A DNA stretch of 52,402 bases. Origin: a virus. Position numbers and translations under genes: made by a program. This document shows, in pieces, positions 1 to 8,977 of the stretch. The stretch lies in IMG/VR virus record IMGVR_UViG_3300029268_000024, positions 1 to 52,402 of that record, one strand, 5' to 3'. The first letter of the stretch is position 1, and each line of letters begins with the position of its first letter. Below the pieces are notes generated by a model. It did not search any database, was not told the DNA's origin, and saw only the letters and a program-made list of their open reading frames with translations.

Positions 1-212
1 CACGTAAATGCAGGTATTTCCCTCTGAATTAATCCAAAAACCTCTTCGTGAGTTATACCGTTTTTTTGACCCCATGTAGCAGAAATTTCAGGAGCCAATC
101 TAACACTATCAGATTTAAAATTATCGGTTCTCGTATATCCGAATATAGACCCCTTACCAAACCAATTATCGGAAGGCTTGGGAAAAGAATTACCTATCCT
201 ATATATCTTCAT
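1..212 (-). CDS. Hypothetical protein, N-terminal part (runs off left edge)
   Basis: The reading frame opens with ATG at 212 and stays open for 70 codons to the left edge, so the C-terminus is missing. It begins MKIYRIGNSF, like its two neighbours, which start MKIYRIG and MVKIYRF. Its start overlaps the stop of the 209-670 gene as ATGA, indicating translational coupling in a three-gene run. The visible part is hydrophilic, with no signal peptide or membrane segment. I do not recognise a family. The shared MKIYR start links it to a group of phage proteins that may carry a common N-terminal tag. Confidence 0.65.
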   Translation of the reverse strand, partial: MKIYRIGNSFPKPSDNWFGKGSIFGYTRTDNFKSDSVRLAPEISATWGQKNGITHEEVFGLIQREIPAFT

Positions 213-670
213 CTAATCTGTTCCAAATCAAAAGCATCAAGATTAACTATAATCAACTGTTTCCCACTAGGAATTCCGGGGCCACTATGTTTAATTAAAT
301 ACGCATCTGTATTAGGTATTGTTTTAATATAGTCTTCAACAGAATAAGGAAATCTTTGATAATTACTTCGGTTTACTTCTGGCACAACATAATATTTCAT
401 TTCTTTTTTAAGTTTTGACACATTCTTTTTAATGACCTCAATAATTCCATTAATGTGATATTCAGATGTTAAATCTTCTATATGACATCCGGATTTAGGA
501 TAAGCCATCCAAACATGCCTAGAATCTTTTGTATAATATTCTGACATTCCAAGATTAGTAACAGGAGAAAAATAATAACCCCATCCCGCTTCCCCCGTAG
601 CTTTAGTCAAACTTTCTGAGTTCTCTCCACGAATAAATGCGTTGGTAGCCCCTATCCTGTATATCTTCAC
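209..670 (-). CDS. Hypothetical protein with MKIYR start
   Basis: This encodes a 153-residue soluble protein of unknown function. It starts MKIYRIGATN and has a central segment, GWGYYFSPVTNLGMSEYY, followed by a short hydrophobic strand. That arrangement faintly resembles the core of ADP-ribosyltransferase-like folds (a G-x-YF turn followed by a helix ending in Y), but no catalytic Glu motif could be placed, so this is only a hint. Both ends overlap neighbours by 4 nt (ATGA), so it is co-translated with the NUDIX gene upstream and the partial gene downstream. No membrane or signal sequence is visible. Confidence 0.6.
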   Translation of the reverse strand: MKIYRIGATNAFIRGENSESLTKATGEAGWGYYFSPVTNLGMSEYYTKDSRHVWMAYPKSGCHIEDLTSEYHINGIIEVIKKNVSKLKKEMKYYVVPEVNRSNYQRFPYSVEDYIKTIPNTDAYLIKHSGPGIPSGKQLIIVNLDAFDLEQIR

Positions 671-1176
671 GCTAATTGTCCTTGTGATAAAATTAAATTT
701 TCTATTGCCGATATGACTCCCGGATGAATATCTTCAGGAAGCCGATCCGCATCAAACCATCCCGCCTCCTCATTCTCCCAATTCAATTTCAATTTCTGAT
801 TAATCCATGCTTTTTGTTGAGGACTAACTACAGATAGAAATGTAGTATAATTGAAATTATTATCCGTGGTTGTATGACTTCCCTCTTCCCGATCATGCTT
901 CGGTAAATGCCCCATCTCCTGTTGAACCTCACTATATGCCGAATCTCTTAATTCATCTTCGGAAAACTCAGGAGATTCAACATCGTCATCGTAGTCGGCA
1001 TCCGTTCCCTTCATCGCCCCACCCGGTATACTCCAAATATCAGGATCTTCTACTTCTTGAGAACGCCTTAAAAGAAGAACCGTATTATCGTCAGGGCAAA
1101 AATACATAACACCAGAACCGGCTAAACCCCATCTGGCTTGCTTAATCAGGCTTGTAAAACGATAAATCTTCACCAT
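667..1176 (-). CDS. NUDIX hydrolase-like protein
   Basis: The 169-residue protein has the NUDIX fold signature: a strand ending LLLRRSQ, then WSIPGG at about 48-53, and the helix SAYSEVQQEMGHL at about 79-91. Known NUDIX enzymes hydrolyse nucleoside diphosphates linked to another moiety, using the box GX5EX7REUXEEXGU. Here the helix keeps two acidic positions (E83, E87), but the usual Arg before the first Glu is Ser. About 17 acidic residues are inserted between the GG turn and the helix (roughly 57-74). A late DADRLPEDIHP segment matches the usual C-terminal region of the fold. It is first of a run of three coupled genes. Fold assignment is fairly secure; activity and substrate are not. Confidence 0.8.
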   Translation of the reverse strand: MVKIYRFTSLIKQARWGLAGSGVMYFCPDDNTVLLLRRSQEVEDPDIWSIPGGAMKGTDADYDDDVESPEFSEDELRDSAYSEVQQEMGHLPKHDREEGSHTTTDNNFNYTTFLSVVSPQQKAWINQKLKLNWENEEAGWFDADRLPEDIHPGVISAIENLILSQGQLA

Positions 1177-1216
1177 GTATCATTCAAAAAAATGAAAGAT
1201 AAATCCTGTAAATTGG

Positions 1217-1250
1217 ACCAAAAAGAAGCCCTAGAGAAATCTAGAGCTTC
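1217..1250 (-). terminator. Intrinsic terminator after small membrane protein
   Basis: On the minus strand an 11-bp stem with one mismatch (arms 1225-1235 and 1240-1250) is followed by TTTT at 1224-1221. It lies just beyond the stop of the 42-residue gene at 1270-1398 and closely resembles the terminator at 1526-1560. Confidence 0.75.
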
Positions 1251-1269
1251 TTTATATTCTAAGCTATAC

Positions 1270-1398
1270 TTAATGAACTAAATCTTGAGTTACGTGAAGA
1301 CCCTGAGATCCTACATTAACATTTACCTTAAGAACTACCGCAGCAATAATAACCATTACAATAACAACTATAATCCATACCCATCTTGGCATATTCAT
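1270..1398 (-). CDS. Small single-pass membrane protein (42 aa)
   Basis: A short frame of 42 codons begins at ATG 1398, preceded by a GGGAGG ribosome-binding site 8 nt upstream, and ends in TAA at 1270. The protein starts MNMPRWVW, followed by about 15 hydrophobic residues (IIVVIVMVIIAAVV) and a short polar tail ending DLVH. This is the profile of a tiny bitopic membrane protein. It sits between two terminators directly after the capsid gene, so it appears to be a separate small transcription unit. Function is unknown. In phages such positions may hold holin-like, spanin-like or superinfection-exclusion peptides, but nothing here distinguishes among these. Confidence 0.65.
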   Translation of the reverse strand: MNMPRWVWIIVVIVMVIIAAVVLKVNVNVGSQGLHVTQDLVH

Positions 1399-1525
1399 AA
1401 TATAACCTCCCGCTAGTGTTTAGATACACGATATAGTTCTATAATTTGGTAAAAATAGCCTATGGGGTATAACCCTACCTATGCCAACATCAGTCAACTT
1501 ATCAGCTTGTTCCCTTGTAAATTTA

Positions 1526-1560
1526 CAAAAAAAGAAGCCCTAGATCTCTCTAGGGCTTCC
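1526..1560 (-). terminator. Intrinsic terminator after major capsid gene
   Basis: A perfect 11-bp stem (1534-1544 with 1549-1559, 4-nt loop) is followed on the minus strand by seven T (1533-1527). It is about 24 nt past the capsid stop codon, a strong terminator for the most highly expressed structural gene. Confidence 0.85.
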
Positions 1561-1583
1561 TTACATTCTAAGCTATACTACTA

Positions 1584-2450
1584 TTAGCTACCAGCAGTTA
1601 CAGTAACCTTGGCTACTGCGTAACTGTTGATGATTACGATACCCACTTCTTCGTAGATCACCCAACCTAAGCGTAATTTTTTCGGATCATCAGCAGGAAG
1701 AACGGTGATATCCTGTCTGATTGGGAATGCGCCTACGTACTCAGCAGGGGCGAGTAGGAACACTGTATCCGTTGGGCACTTGGATGATACGTGAATATCA
1801 GCCGTAAATAGATGTCCAAACAAACCAGTTGTCAATACTTCCTTCTGCGTAGCTTCATCGTAAACGGTCTTACCGAAGTTACGAACGTCTGCATATCTCA
1901 AAGCGTGACATACGATCTTACCAACCGTCAAGTCGTGCTGTTCGATGGTAGCAAACGCTTGGTTCAACGCCTGTAGGGTCAACGTACCACCAGTAGAAAC
2001 TACTGTATGGGCCGCATCGACTGCTGCGTTAACTGCGTTGAAGATGTTTAGATCCTCTTCCTTCTGGATCGCTTCCTTAGCCTTGATCTGCGCTCTGTCA
2101 ACGATGTAGAAGCGACGGGCTTTTACTTCGGACAAACGGATTGTCGGGTTGGTTGCAATTTCAAAGGTAGGAACTAGAACTTCTTCACCTTCTGTGATCA
2201 TATCAGGTACAGCACCACGTCTTGAAATAACATGGGCCGTAGCTCTAACGTCTTTTTCGTATCTAGCATAAGCACCCTGAGGAAGTTCGTCTACCATAAG
2301 TAGCTTTCTTCCAACAGCCTGATACTCCAAAGCCCTACGAATAGGTTCAACCATTGCTTGAGCAAGGGCGACTCTACCCTGAGGGGTGTCTAGAGCTTGG
2401 GCGATTAGTGCTTCTCTTTCTGCATTTACTGCTCTTTTATCTATTGCCAT
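1584..2450 (-). CDS. Major capsid protein, HK97-like fold
   Basis: The 288-residue protein has the layout of a compact HK97-type capsid subunit. It has a helical N-arm (about 1-45), a beta-rich E-loop/P-domain stretch containing ISRRGAVP and VLVPTFEI (about 75-100), a long spine helix (about 115-150) and an A-domain with repeated beta segments ending KVTVTAGS. There is no obvious N-terminal delta domain, fitting a separate scaffold. It follows a probable decoration protein and precedes a strong terminator. A good AAGGAG site lies upstream of its ATG. Family membership is inferred from fold pattern and position. The RATxxxISRRGAxP segment recurs in the plus-strand protein at 45346-46620. Confidence 0.8.
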   Translation of the reverse strand: MAIDKRAVNAEREALIAQALDTPQGRVALAQAMVEPIRRALEYQAVGRKLLMVDELPQGAYARYEKDVRATAHVISRRGAVPDMITEGEEVLVPTFEIATNPTIRLSEVKARRFYIVDRAQIKAKEAIQKEEDLNIFNAVNAAVDAAHTVVSTGGTLTLQALNQAFATIEQHDLTVGKIVCHALRYADVRNFGKTVYDEATQKEVLTTGLFGHLFTADIHVSSKCPTDTVFLLAPAEYVGAFPIRQDITVLPADDPKKLRLGWVIYEEVGIVIINSYAVAKVTVTAGS

Positions 2451-2514
2451 TTGTACTATCTCCTTTTAGTTGTTCTATAGGGCATTAGCCTATAAAATGA
2501 ACTGTTTTCTTTAA

Positions 2515-3060
2515 TTATATTGTGAGTTTGATTTCGATATACGTATTGTTATAGGCATTACCAGCAGCCGAAGGTACTTCTCCACCAAGAGCCTGATCGC
2601 CGTTAAGATCGACGCCGGGAACTCCAGACGGATAGATACCAGCCAAACGTGTTAGACGAGCAACCACAATACCCGTATTATAGGTATCGCTTGTTTCTAG
2701 AATACCAGCTACAGCATAGAGTGGGCAGAGGTATGTACCCGCTGCGCCAGCTACGTTTGCCGCAAACTGATCTGTTGCGAACTCACCACCACTGTGATAA
2801 ACTGTCATTTTGCCAGACGCCTTGGTCTCATCGAAGTAATCACTTACACGGTTCTGCCAACCAGCGGCAACACCGGGCATATACGAAGCACTCGTTTTCT
2901 TGGTATCCCCCGCAATTCCGTAAGGAATAGGGTGGGCTGTGGACTGGATTTCAACTTCTCCATCCTCATTAAGAGTAACGATTTGCCCTTCTTTGATTTC
3001 CTGAAGCGCAGCAACAGTTTGTTCAGCAGCTACTACATGGAATTTTTCTACTAAAGCCAT
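2515..3060 (-). CDS. Probable capsid decoration or head-associated protein
   Basis: The 181-residue protein is rich in Ala, Gly, Thr and Val and predicted mostly beta, with no signal peptide or membrane segment. It contains phrases common in capsid-stabilising proteins encoded beside the major capsid gene, such as EIKEGQIVTLNEDGEVEI near 22-39 and a Gly-rich IYPSGVPGVDLNGDQALGG loop. Head decoration proteins bind the mature capsid surface and resist internal pressure. The call rests on composition and on its position 64 nt upstream of the capsid gene. An AAGGAG site precedes the ATG. A minor structural or tail protein remains possible. Confidence 0.55.
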   Translation of the reverse strand: MALVEKFHVVAAEQTVAALQEIKEGQIVTLNEDGEVEIQSTAHPIPYGIAGDTKKTSASYMPGVAAGWQNRVSDYFDETKASGKMTVYHSGGEFATDQFAANVAGAAGTYLCPLYAVAGILETSDTYNTGIVVARLTRLAGIYPSGVPGVDLNGDQALGGEVPSAAGNAYNNTYIEIKLTI

Positions 3061-3172
3061 ATTTAATCTCCTTATTATTTTGTTTAACTGTTCTTTTCCA
3101 CAATTGGCAGGAATTATTCCAACTTGATAAAATCGTTCTCTTATTCTTTGGTTTCAACTTTTATATTTTCGT

Positions 3173-3187
3173 ATTTATACTCTCGAT
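3173..3187 (-). promoter_or_regulatory. Possible T4-late-like TATAAATA box
   Basis: The minus strand reads GAGTATAAATACGAAAAT about 115 nt upstream of the probable decoration gene. TATAAATA is the core of T4-type late promoters. Only one convincing copy was seen in the window, so this may be chance in AT-rich DNA. The 268-nt stretch 3061-3328 otherwise holds only the terminator below. Confidence 0.25.
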
Positions 3188-3272
3188 AAATCTACAGTGC
3201 CTTAAGCCAACTTCAGTATGTGATTCTATAAAAATATAAAAACTCCTTCATTTATTACACTTTTTTTATAGA

Positions 3273-3310
3273 CAAAAAAGAACCCGTAATTTTTGATTAC
3301 GGGTTCTTTT
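3273..3310 (-). terminator. Intrinsic terminator after protease/scaffold gene
   Basis: A perfect 11-bp stem (3280-3290 with 3296-3306, 5-nt loop) has an A tract on one side and a T tract on the other, so it can act in both directions. It lies about 20 nt past the stop of the giant head gene. Confidence 0.9.
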
Positions 3311-3328
3311 GTTTTTCTTTTTTATCAA

Positions 3329-6300
3329 TTACTTTGTATGGTCTGTGAATTGAGATATGATTCTACTAACTAGATCATCTCCCTCTTGGGTCGCTTTAGA
3401 TTCAAGAACAATAGCGGGAACCTGATGTCCCGAAGCTTCTACTGACTTCGCAGGCTCTTTGGAAGCGATTTTAATTGTTCTTTCGGGGAACAAGCTTTCT
3501 GCCATTGTAGGAATCTGATCAATTTCAAATGCTGTTAACGCTTTAACTACTGCATTAAACGTGCTTCTATCTGAAGCGATTCTCTGATTTGCCGCTAACC
3601 AAGCCGTTGTTTTAATGGCTTCGGTTTCTCTGGCCTTAGAGATTCTTTCCAGTTGTTGTTCACGTTTCTGTTGAACGTTCTTGAGCATTTCGCTATTAAT
3701 TCCGGGCATATCTTTTTGAACTTCTTTCTCATGCCCCATATAAGCCGAATCTATGGGAACATCGGGACCTTTTAGTGTCTCGTTGATTAGAGAATCAGCT
3801 TCTCTTTCTTTGCCCATATAGGCTTCGCTTCTAGGAACATCAGGGCCTTTATTCGGCTTATTGATTGCTGAATCGGCTTTGCTTTCTTCTCCCATCTTAG
3901 CATCGGCTCTAGGAACCTTAGCTTCAACATCTTTCTCAACGGTTTCTACTTCTGTCATCTGCTTAGCTTCCTTAACCTGTTTGGCATCTGAAGCGATAAC
4001 TGTACCCTTGATTTCGTTGTTGATAGCAGGCATTCCTTTTTGAACTTCCTGCTCATGTCCCATATATGCGCTATCTACAGCAACATCAGGGAGTTTCAAT
4101 TCTTTATTAATCAAAGAATCAGCTTCTTTTTCTTTACCCATATAGGCATCGGCTCTAGGAACATTAGGTTTAGCGAGTGTCTTATTAATCAAAGAATCTG
4201 CATCCTTTTCGCTCCCCATATAAGCTTCCTTACGAGGGACACCTGCTTCTACGTCCTTTTCGATGTGCTCTATCTTCGTAGGCATACCCGCCATTTTTAA
4301 TGTTGCCATATCCAAAACCTCCTCATTTGTTTTTCTAACTCTCTGACCATTCATTTGCATAGCCTGTTTGACTTCATCCTCGTTGGAAGATGTCTTTATA
4401 TCTTTTTCAGTTGCCGCACTAGTTTCACCTTTGCTAGTTTCTTTGCTAGTTTCACCCTTGCTAGTATCACCTTTGTCGCATTTGCAGAAGTTTAAAGGCT
4501 TCTTGCATTTATCGCAGCATTTTCCAGCTTCTTTAACTACAGGAGCTTCAACTTTAGCTTCTTTGGCGACAGGAGCTTCAACTTTAGCTTCTTTAGCAAC
4601 AGGAGTTTCGGCCTTTACTTCGGGCTTAACTTCCTTGACCAGTTCCAGATCAACCTCTATTTCTTTAGCAGGAGGAAGACTGGAACTAATATCTTTATCT
4701 AGCTCAGCTTCAACTTTTAATCCGGCATCGATAGCCGCTTGTTTCTTTTGCTCTTCTTCGAGATCATATAGGGCTTCGAGTTCTTTTTCTGTCCATCCCT
4801 CGTCCTTACCCTGTTTGATATCTTTTCCGAATGCCTGAGCGTATACGTTTAGCATCCACTTAGAGGCAAAACGCTCTTTGACACAACCACATAGTTCTTC
4901 GGCTTCTTTCGCAGGGAGCTTCTGAACTTGTGTTTGCTCTTCTACGCACTCATCAAACGGATCTTTTTCCATAGAAATAGCAGCAAACTTATTTAAATGA
5001 CGAACCTTTCTGAACCCCAACTTCTGAAGTTCTTTGCAGGCGCATTCAGCTAACATTTTACCCTTGCAAGGTCCGAAAGTAGCTACCGTATTTCCACCAT
5101 ACTGTCTAGCCAATCTTTCAATACAACTCTGCATCGGGAATTTATCAGCCTGTTCCTTAGCCGTCTTCAATAGTTTTTCAACCTTAATGGAAGCAGCAAA
5201 CTTAGAAACTTCTTCTTCGCACCCCTTGCAATTTCCAATATCGGGAGAAATATCCCATGATACTCTTAAGTAACCGATATCAGGATTACTTGCGCTAACC
5301 ATAACGTTCTTTTCTACTTCGGTTCCGCAAGCATCGCACTTAAATTCGGAATGACCATCTTGTTCCTTAGAAGCCTTGCAGTTCTTTTGTCCGCAAGCAG
5401 GGCAAACATGTCCGTGCTTTTTCTTATTTTCTGCAATACGAATAATGGTTCCCTTATCAATTCTCGTCTGAGCGGCAACAGGTAGCGCAGGAACTTCAGG
5501 AGCTTCAGGGGCTTCCGGAGTTTCGGCACCTTCTTCGCCAGAACTCTTGGTAGGTTTAATAATTTTGAATTCCACTATCTTCTTAATTAATGCTTCATAT
5601 TCGGCAGAGCAAGAATTACATTTTCCATGGATATCACCCGCTTCGTTGGAAACATCAACGTCATTACTTCCGCATTCAGGGCAAGTAGATAACATAGGCT
5701 GTTTCTTACCGGCAGTAGGGATATCAATATCTGTCTCATCACCCGGCTTTCCAGTGGTCAATGCCTGAATAGGATCAGCAGCAGGAGCAGGAGATGGAAG
5801 ACCTTGTTCAGATGCTCCCGGTGTAACTCCACCCGCACCTGTCATTGCCCCACCCATAGGAGACTGAGCCGTTTTGGTCATTTTTTTGCTAGAGGCCAAA
5901 GCGGGAGCAGCCATAGAAGCAGGAGCAGCAGAAGCACCGGCAGAAGCACCAGCAGGAGGCATTGTATTACCAAGGCCTTCTCCAGTCATATCTCCTTCGG
6001 GCATGGTTTCAGCACCAGCGGGAGCTTCGGTGCTTCCTACTGGAATATTCGTTGTTCCATCTCCGGTATCAATATTAACTGCGTTTTCTTCCGTATCTGT
6101 CTGAACCGCTATTTGAATTGTATCTCCGCTGATTGTTACATTCGTGATTGAAGCTAGTTTCAAATTCTGAGATGCTAACGCTCCTTTTGTGAAAGCTACA
6201 ATATCCTTACGAAAAGAAGGATTGTCTTTCTGGCATCCCAGCTCCTTAAAATTTGTTTCAATTACCGTATCAGAATTCTTGAGAGCCTGTTTGTTAAGAA

Positions 6301-8977
6301 TTTTTTCCCAGTTTTTTCTTTCAGTCTCACGAATCATTTTCTCATCTTTCTCAACCGTAGCTAAAATTTGAGATCGCTCGGAATCCCTTGCTACCTTCTC
6401 GTCAACCTTGGGCTTCAAAGCTTCTCTCAAAGCCGCCTTCCTATTGACAACTGCTTTCTCTACGCTAGCAGATTCGGCCAACTTAGCTTCGATCTTAGCT
6501 GTAACGCTAGCAATACCGTCTTGTCCTTCCGATACAACATCTATAGCATCAATAAGAACATCTGGATTGATAGTTTTATCAGAAGCAATTTTCCTTAAGC
6601 CATCCACGATCTGTTGAGCAATTTCTTTCTTTCCCGTACTAGCAACCTTGAGATTTTTATTAGACCAGAAAGCAACTCTCTTGGCATAATCAATATCTTC
6701 GCCGCTCTTAGAATCTTCCATAATTGAAACCGCCAAACTATAACGATTCTTGGTAGAGTCCACTAGAGAGGCCGCTACTTCGCAAGCTTCCTGAGGAGTA
6801 CAACCAGAAGAAATAACCGTATTAGCCATTACATCAACGGCAGCATTCATATGATCAGATGCGCTCTTAAACAAGGCAGGATTTCTATCTGCAACTCTAG
6901 CCCAAGGAGCCTGTACATTATCAAGCTGTCTTTCTGTAATTTGATCTTTCTCTCCATCCGTTCTTTGTGCGTCTAGCTGTTTCTGAGTAATTACGTGTTT
7001 CTCATCTTCGGTTCTATTATCACCCTTCATCTGGGCTTCCTGAACAACATCAGGAGTATTATCGGTTCTAGGATTCAGTTTGAGTTCGGTATCGTTCAAT
7101 TGTTTTTCTGTGATATAATCTTTTTCGCCCTTACGCTTTTCGTCCAACTGTTTTTGCGTAACGACATTCTTTTCGTCTCCGGTTCTGCTGTGATAGAGAC
7201 CCTTCTGCTCTAACTGTTTTTCCTGAACAACATCTGGAGTTGCGTTTACACTACTTGCCCCAGCTTGCTTATTAATGTCTGTCATTATACTTTCTCCTTC
7301 TTTTTGGTTATTAAATTTTGTAGCAAATGTTTCCAATAACTTAACTGCTGCATCTTTAGGCGATTCCTTAATTAGCTCTCGTTGTTCCTCCGATAAATCA
7401 TCATACGTCCATACAAAAGAAATATCGGGCTTTTCCTTTTTCTCAGCCACGATAATAAAAGAATCATCCCTTTGTTTTACAGAAAGGCGATTCTCGTTAT
7501 TCTGTATAGATGGCACTTGTTTAATATACTTAGAAAACTCTTGTTTTTCCTGCCACAAGTTTGATAAAACTTCAGTGGCTAGCTTAATCTGCTCAATTTT
7601 CTCAGAAATAGTGCGTCTTTTTCCCATCTCTAGTTCTCCTGTTTTTTCTAATTTTTCACGTAAAGTTGCCGATTTTCTGACAAGTTCAGATCCCGTATTA
7701 ATTCTTATGTCCTCGGATACCTGTTTTGGCTCTAACACAAAATCAGCTATTCTCTGAATTGATCTACTATCTACCACATCAGAAAGTTTCGGTTTTGCAG
7801 GGGTAGTAATTGGAGTTCTAGGTGCTGAAACCAGAGGCTTAGTAGGTGAGCCGGATATTTTTCCTGCACCCAAATTTCCAGTCATACTAGCGGGATTCAC
7901 AGAAGGGGCTCCTCCAATAGGTGCGTTTGCAATAGGGGCACCAGCAGCAGGGGCACCGGGAGCAGCAGCCGCAGGAGCACCTTCTTCTGCATTACCAATT
8001 GTTCCGGGAACCTCACCTTGAACGTTTCCATATCCAGCACCGATAAGTTCTTCTAGCCATGTTTGTAGTTGAGACATTATATCTACTAGATCGCTTGAAA
8101 ATTCCATCTCAACCTGTTTCCTGTTTTTGATTAGGTTGATGGCGATACCTTCCAATGTTTCCAATACTTGTTGAATCTGATCTAATTCTTCCTGACTAGC
8201 TTTCTTTTCAATGGCTGAAGTTTTGATAAACATCAATTCGTTTTCCATCTTAGCAACTTTACTCAGATAGACATCGTTACTCACAATTCCATCAATTCTG
8301 CAAGTAGGACAAGCAGGATCTACTACCGCACTTAGCTCAATAAACTTAAGACCATAATTATATTCAAATACGATCTGATCTTTGAAATCCTTCATCTCGC
8401 CAGTAATTACGTTTCTGGCTCTACCTGTAAATTTTCTACCTTTTCTATTACGGATATGGGTGCAATAATCTTCTGTTTTTTCGGCTCTATTTCCGCAAAT
8501 ATTACAAACGGAATATTCTACGCTACATCCCATCGAAACGCCGGTCACATATTCTTCTTCAATACTTCTGCAAATATGAGGATAGGCATCTCGATCAACA
8601 AAAGCTAAAGTATAAACTGTTTTTTCTTCTGGAACCCATTCGGCATAAATAACCTTACCACGGGCATTTTCCACGTTTTGATTATCATGATTGGTAAAAA
8701 ATGGAACCCCCTCAAATGTTTTGTAGGCCTTGGAAAGTTCTTCTAGAGAAAAATAATCACCATTAGAATTGGAGACATCAGCTTCAATAGCTTTGGCTCT
8801 AAAGAATAGGGCATTGGGGTGCTTGGAAATTTCCGATTTTACTACTCGGTCTTGTTCCGTCCCCGGTTCTATAATAAATTTCCCAGCAGCGGTACGGACA
8901 ATTTTTCCGCTTGCTTCTTGTTCAAAAGTTAACGGATTAATATTAAGAAACGTAAACGAAGCTATTTTTGCTAACAT
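3329..8977 (-). CDS. Prohead protease / scaffold polyprotein with internal starts
   Basis: This is an 1882-residue protein. The N-terminal 230 residues resemble prohead maturation proteases: EADVSNSNGDYF (about 66-76), a candidate catalytic His97 in NHDN, and candidate Ser148 in GVSMG, as in T4 gp21-like enzymes. Cys pairs (158/161, 172 with H174, 223/226) suggest bound zinc. The rest looks like scaffold or core: coiled-coil and Ala/Pro-rich stretches, QKQL/TEKQL repeats (about 583-688), zinc ribbons near 1097 and 1190, a Cys cluster near 1482, and two super-units of YMGxExxADSLIN repeats (about 1580-1780). Good ribosome-binding sites precede in-frame ATGs at 7627, 7285 and 4309, suggesting nested products as in lambda C/Nu3. 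Its start overlaps the previous stop (TAATG). Confidence 0.75.
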   Translation of the reverse strand: MLAKIASFTFLNINPLTFEQEASGKIVRTAAGKFIIEPGTEQDRVVKSEISKHPNALFFRAKAIEADVSNSNGDYFSLEELSKAYKTFEGVPFFTNHDNQNVENARGKVIYAEWVPEEKTVYTLAFVDRDAYPHICRSIEEEYVTGVSMGCSVEYSVCNICGNRAEKTEDYCTHIRNRKGRKFTGRARNVITGEMKDFKDQIVFEYNYGLKFIELSAVVDPACPTCRIDGIVSNDVYLSKVAKMENELMFIKTSAIEKKASQEELDQIQQVLETLEGIAINLIKNRKQVEMEFSSDLVDIMSQLQTWLEELIGAGYGNVQGEVPGTIGNAEEGAPAAAAPGAPAAGAPIANAPIGGAPSVNPASMTGNLGAGKISGSPTKPLVSAPRTPITTPAKPKLSDVVDSRSIQRIADFVLEPKQVSEDIRINTGSELVRKSATLREKLEKTGELEMGKRRTISEKIEQIKLATEVLSNLWQEKQEFSKYIKQVPSIQNNENRLSVKQRDDSFIIVAEKKEKPDISFVWTYDDLSEEQRELIKESPKDAAVKLLETFATKFNNQKEGESIMTDINKQAGASSVNATPDVVQEKQLEQKGLYHSRTGDEKNVVTQKQLDEKRKGEKDYITEKQLNDTELKLNPRTDNTPDVVQEAQMKGDNRTEDEKHVITQKQLDAQRTDGEKDQITERQLDNVQAPWARVADRNPALFKSASDHMNAAVDVMANTVISSGCTPQEACEVAASLVDSTKNRYSLAVSIMEDSKSGEDIDYAKRVAFWSNKNLKVASTGKKEIAQQIVDGLRKIASDKTINPDVLIDAIDVVSEGQDGIASVTAKIEAKLAESASVEKAVVNRKAALREALKPKVDEKVARDSERSQILATVEKDEKMIRETERKNWEKILNKQALKNSDTVIETNFKELGCQKDNPSFRKDIVAFTKGALASQNLKLASITNVTISGDTIQIAVQTDTEENAVNIDTGDGTTNIPVGSTEAPAGAETMPEGDMTGEGLGNTMPPAGASAGASAAPASMAAPALASSKKMTKTAQSPMGGAMTGAGGVTPGASEQGLPSPAPAADPIQALTTGKPGDETDIDIPTAGKKQPMLSTCPECGSNDVDVSNEAGDIHGKCNSCSAEYEALIKKIVEFKIIKPTKSSGEEGAETPEAPEAPEVPALPVAAQTRIDKGTIIRIAENKKKHGHVCPACGQKNCKASKEQDGHSEFKCDACGTEVEKNVMVSASNPDIGYLRVSWDISPDIGNCKGCEEEVSKFAASIKVEKLLKTAKEQADKFPMQSCIERLARQYGGNTVATFGPCKGKMLAECACKELQKLGFRKVRHLNKFAAISMEKDPFDECVEEQTQVQKLPAKEAEELCGCVKERFASKWMLNVYAQAFGKDIKQGKDEGWTEKELEALYDLEEEQKKQAAIDAGLKVEAELDKDISSSLPPAKEIEVDLELVKEVKPEVKAETPVAKEAKVEAPVAKEAKVEAPVVKEAGKCCDKCKKPLNFCKCDKGDTSKGETSKETSKGETSAATEKDIKTSSNEDEVKQAMQMNGQRVRKTNEEVLDMATLKMAGMPTKIEHIEKDVEAGVPRKEAYMGSEKDADSLINKTLAKPNVPRADAYMGKEKEADSLINKELKLPDVAVDSAYMGHEQEVQKGMPAINNEIKGTVIASDAKQVKEAKQMTEVETVEKDVEAKVPRADAKMGEESKADSAINKPNKGPDVPRSEAYMGKEREADSLINETLKGPDVPIDSAYMGHEKEVQKDMPGINSEMLKNVQQKREQQLERISKARETEAIKTTAWLAANQRIASDRSTFNAVVKALTAFEIDQIPTMAESLFPERTIKIASKEPAKSVEASGHQVPAIVLESKATQEGDDLVSRIISQFTDHTK

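Noticed and set aside
2505-2515. TATAAT just upstream of the capsid gene as promoter
   Set aside because: It overlaps the stop codon of the upstream gene (ACA ATA TAA) and has no -35 box; chance in AT-rich DNA.
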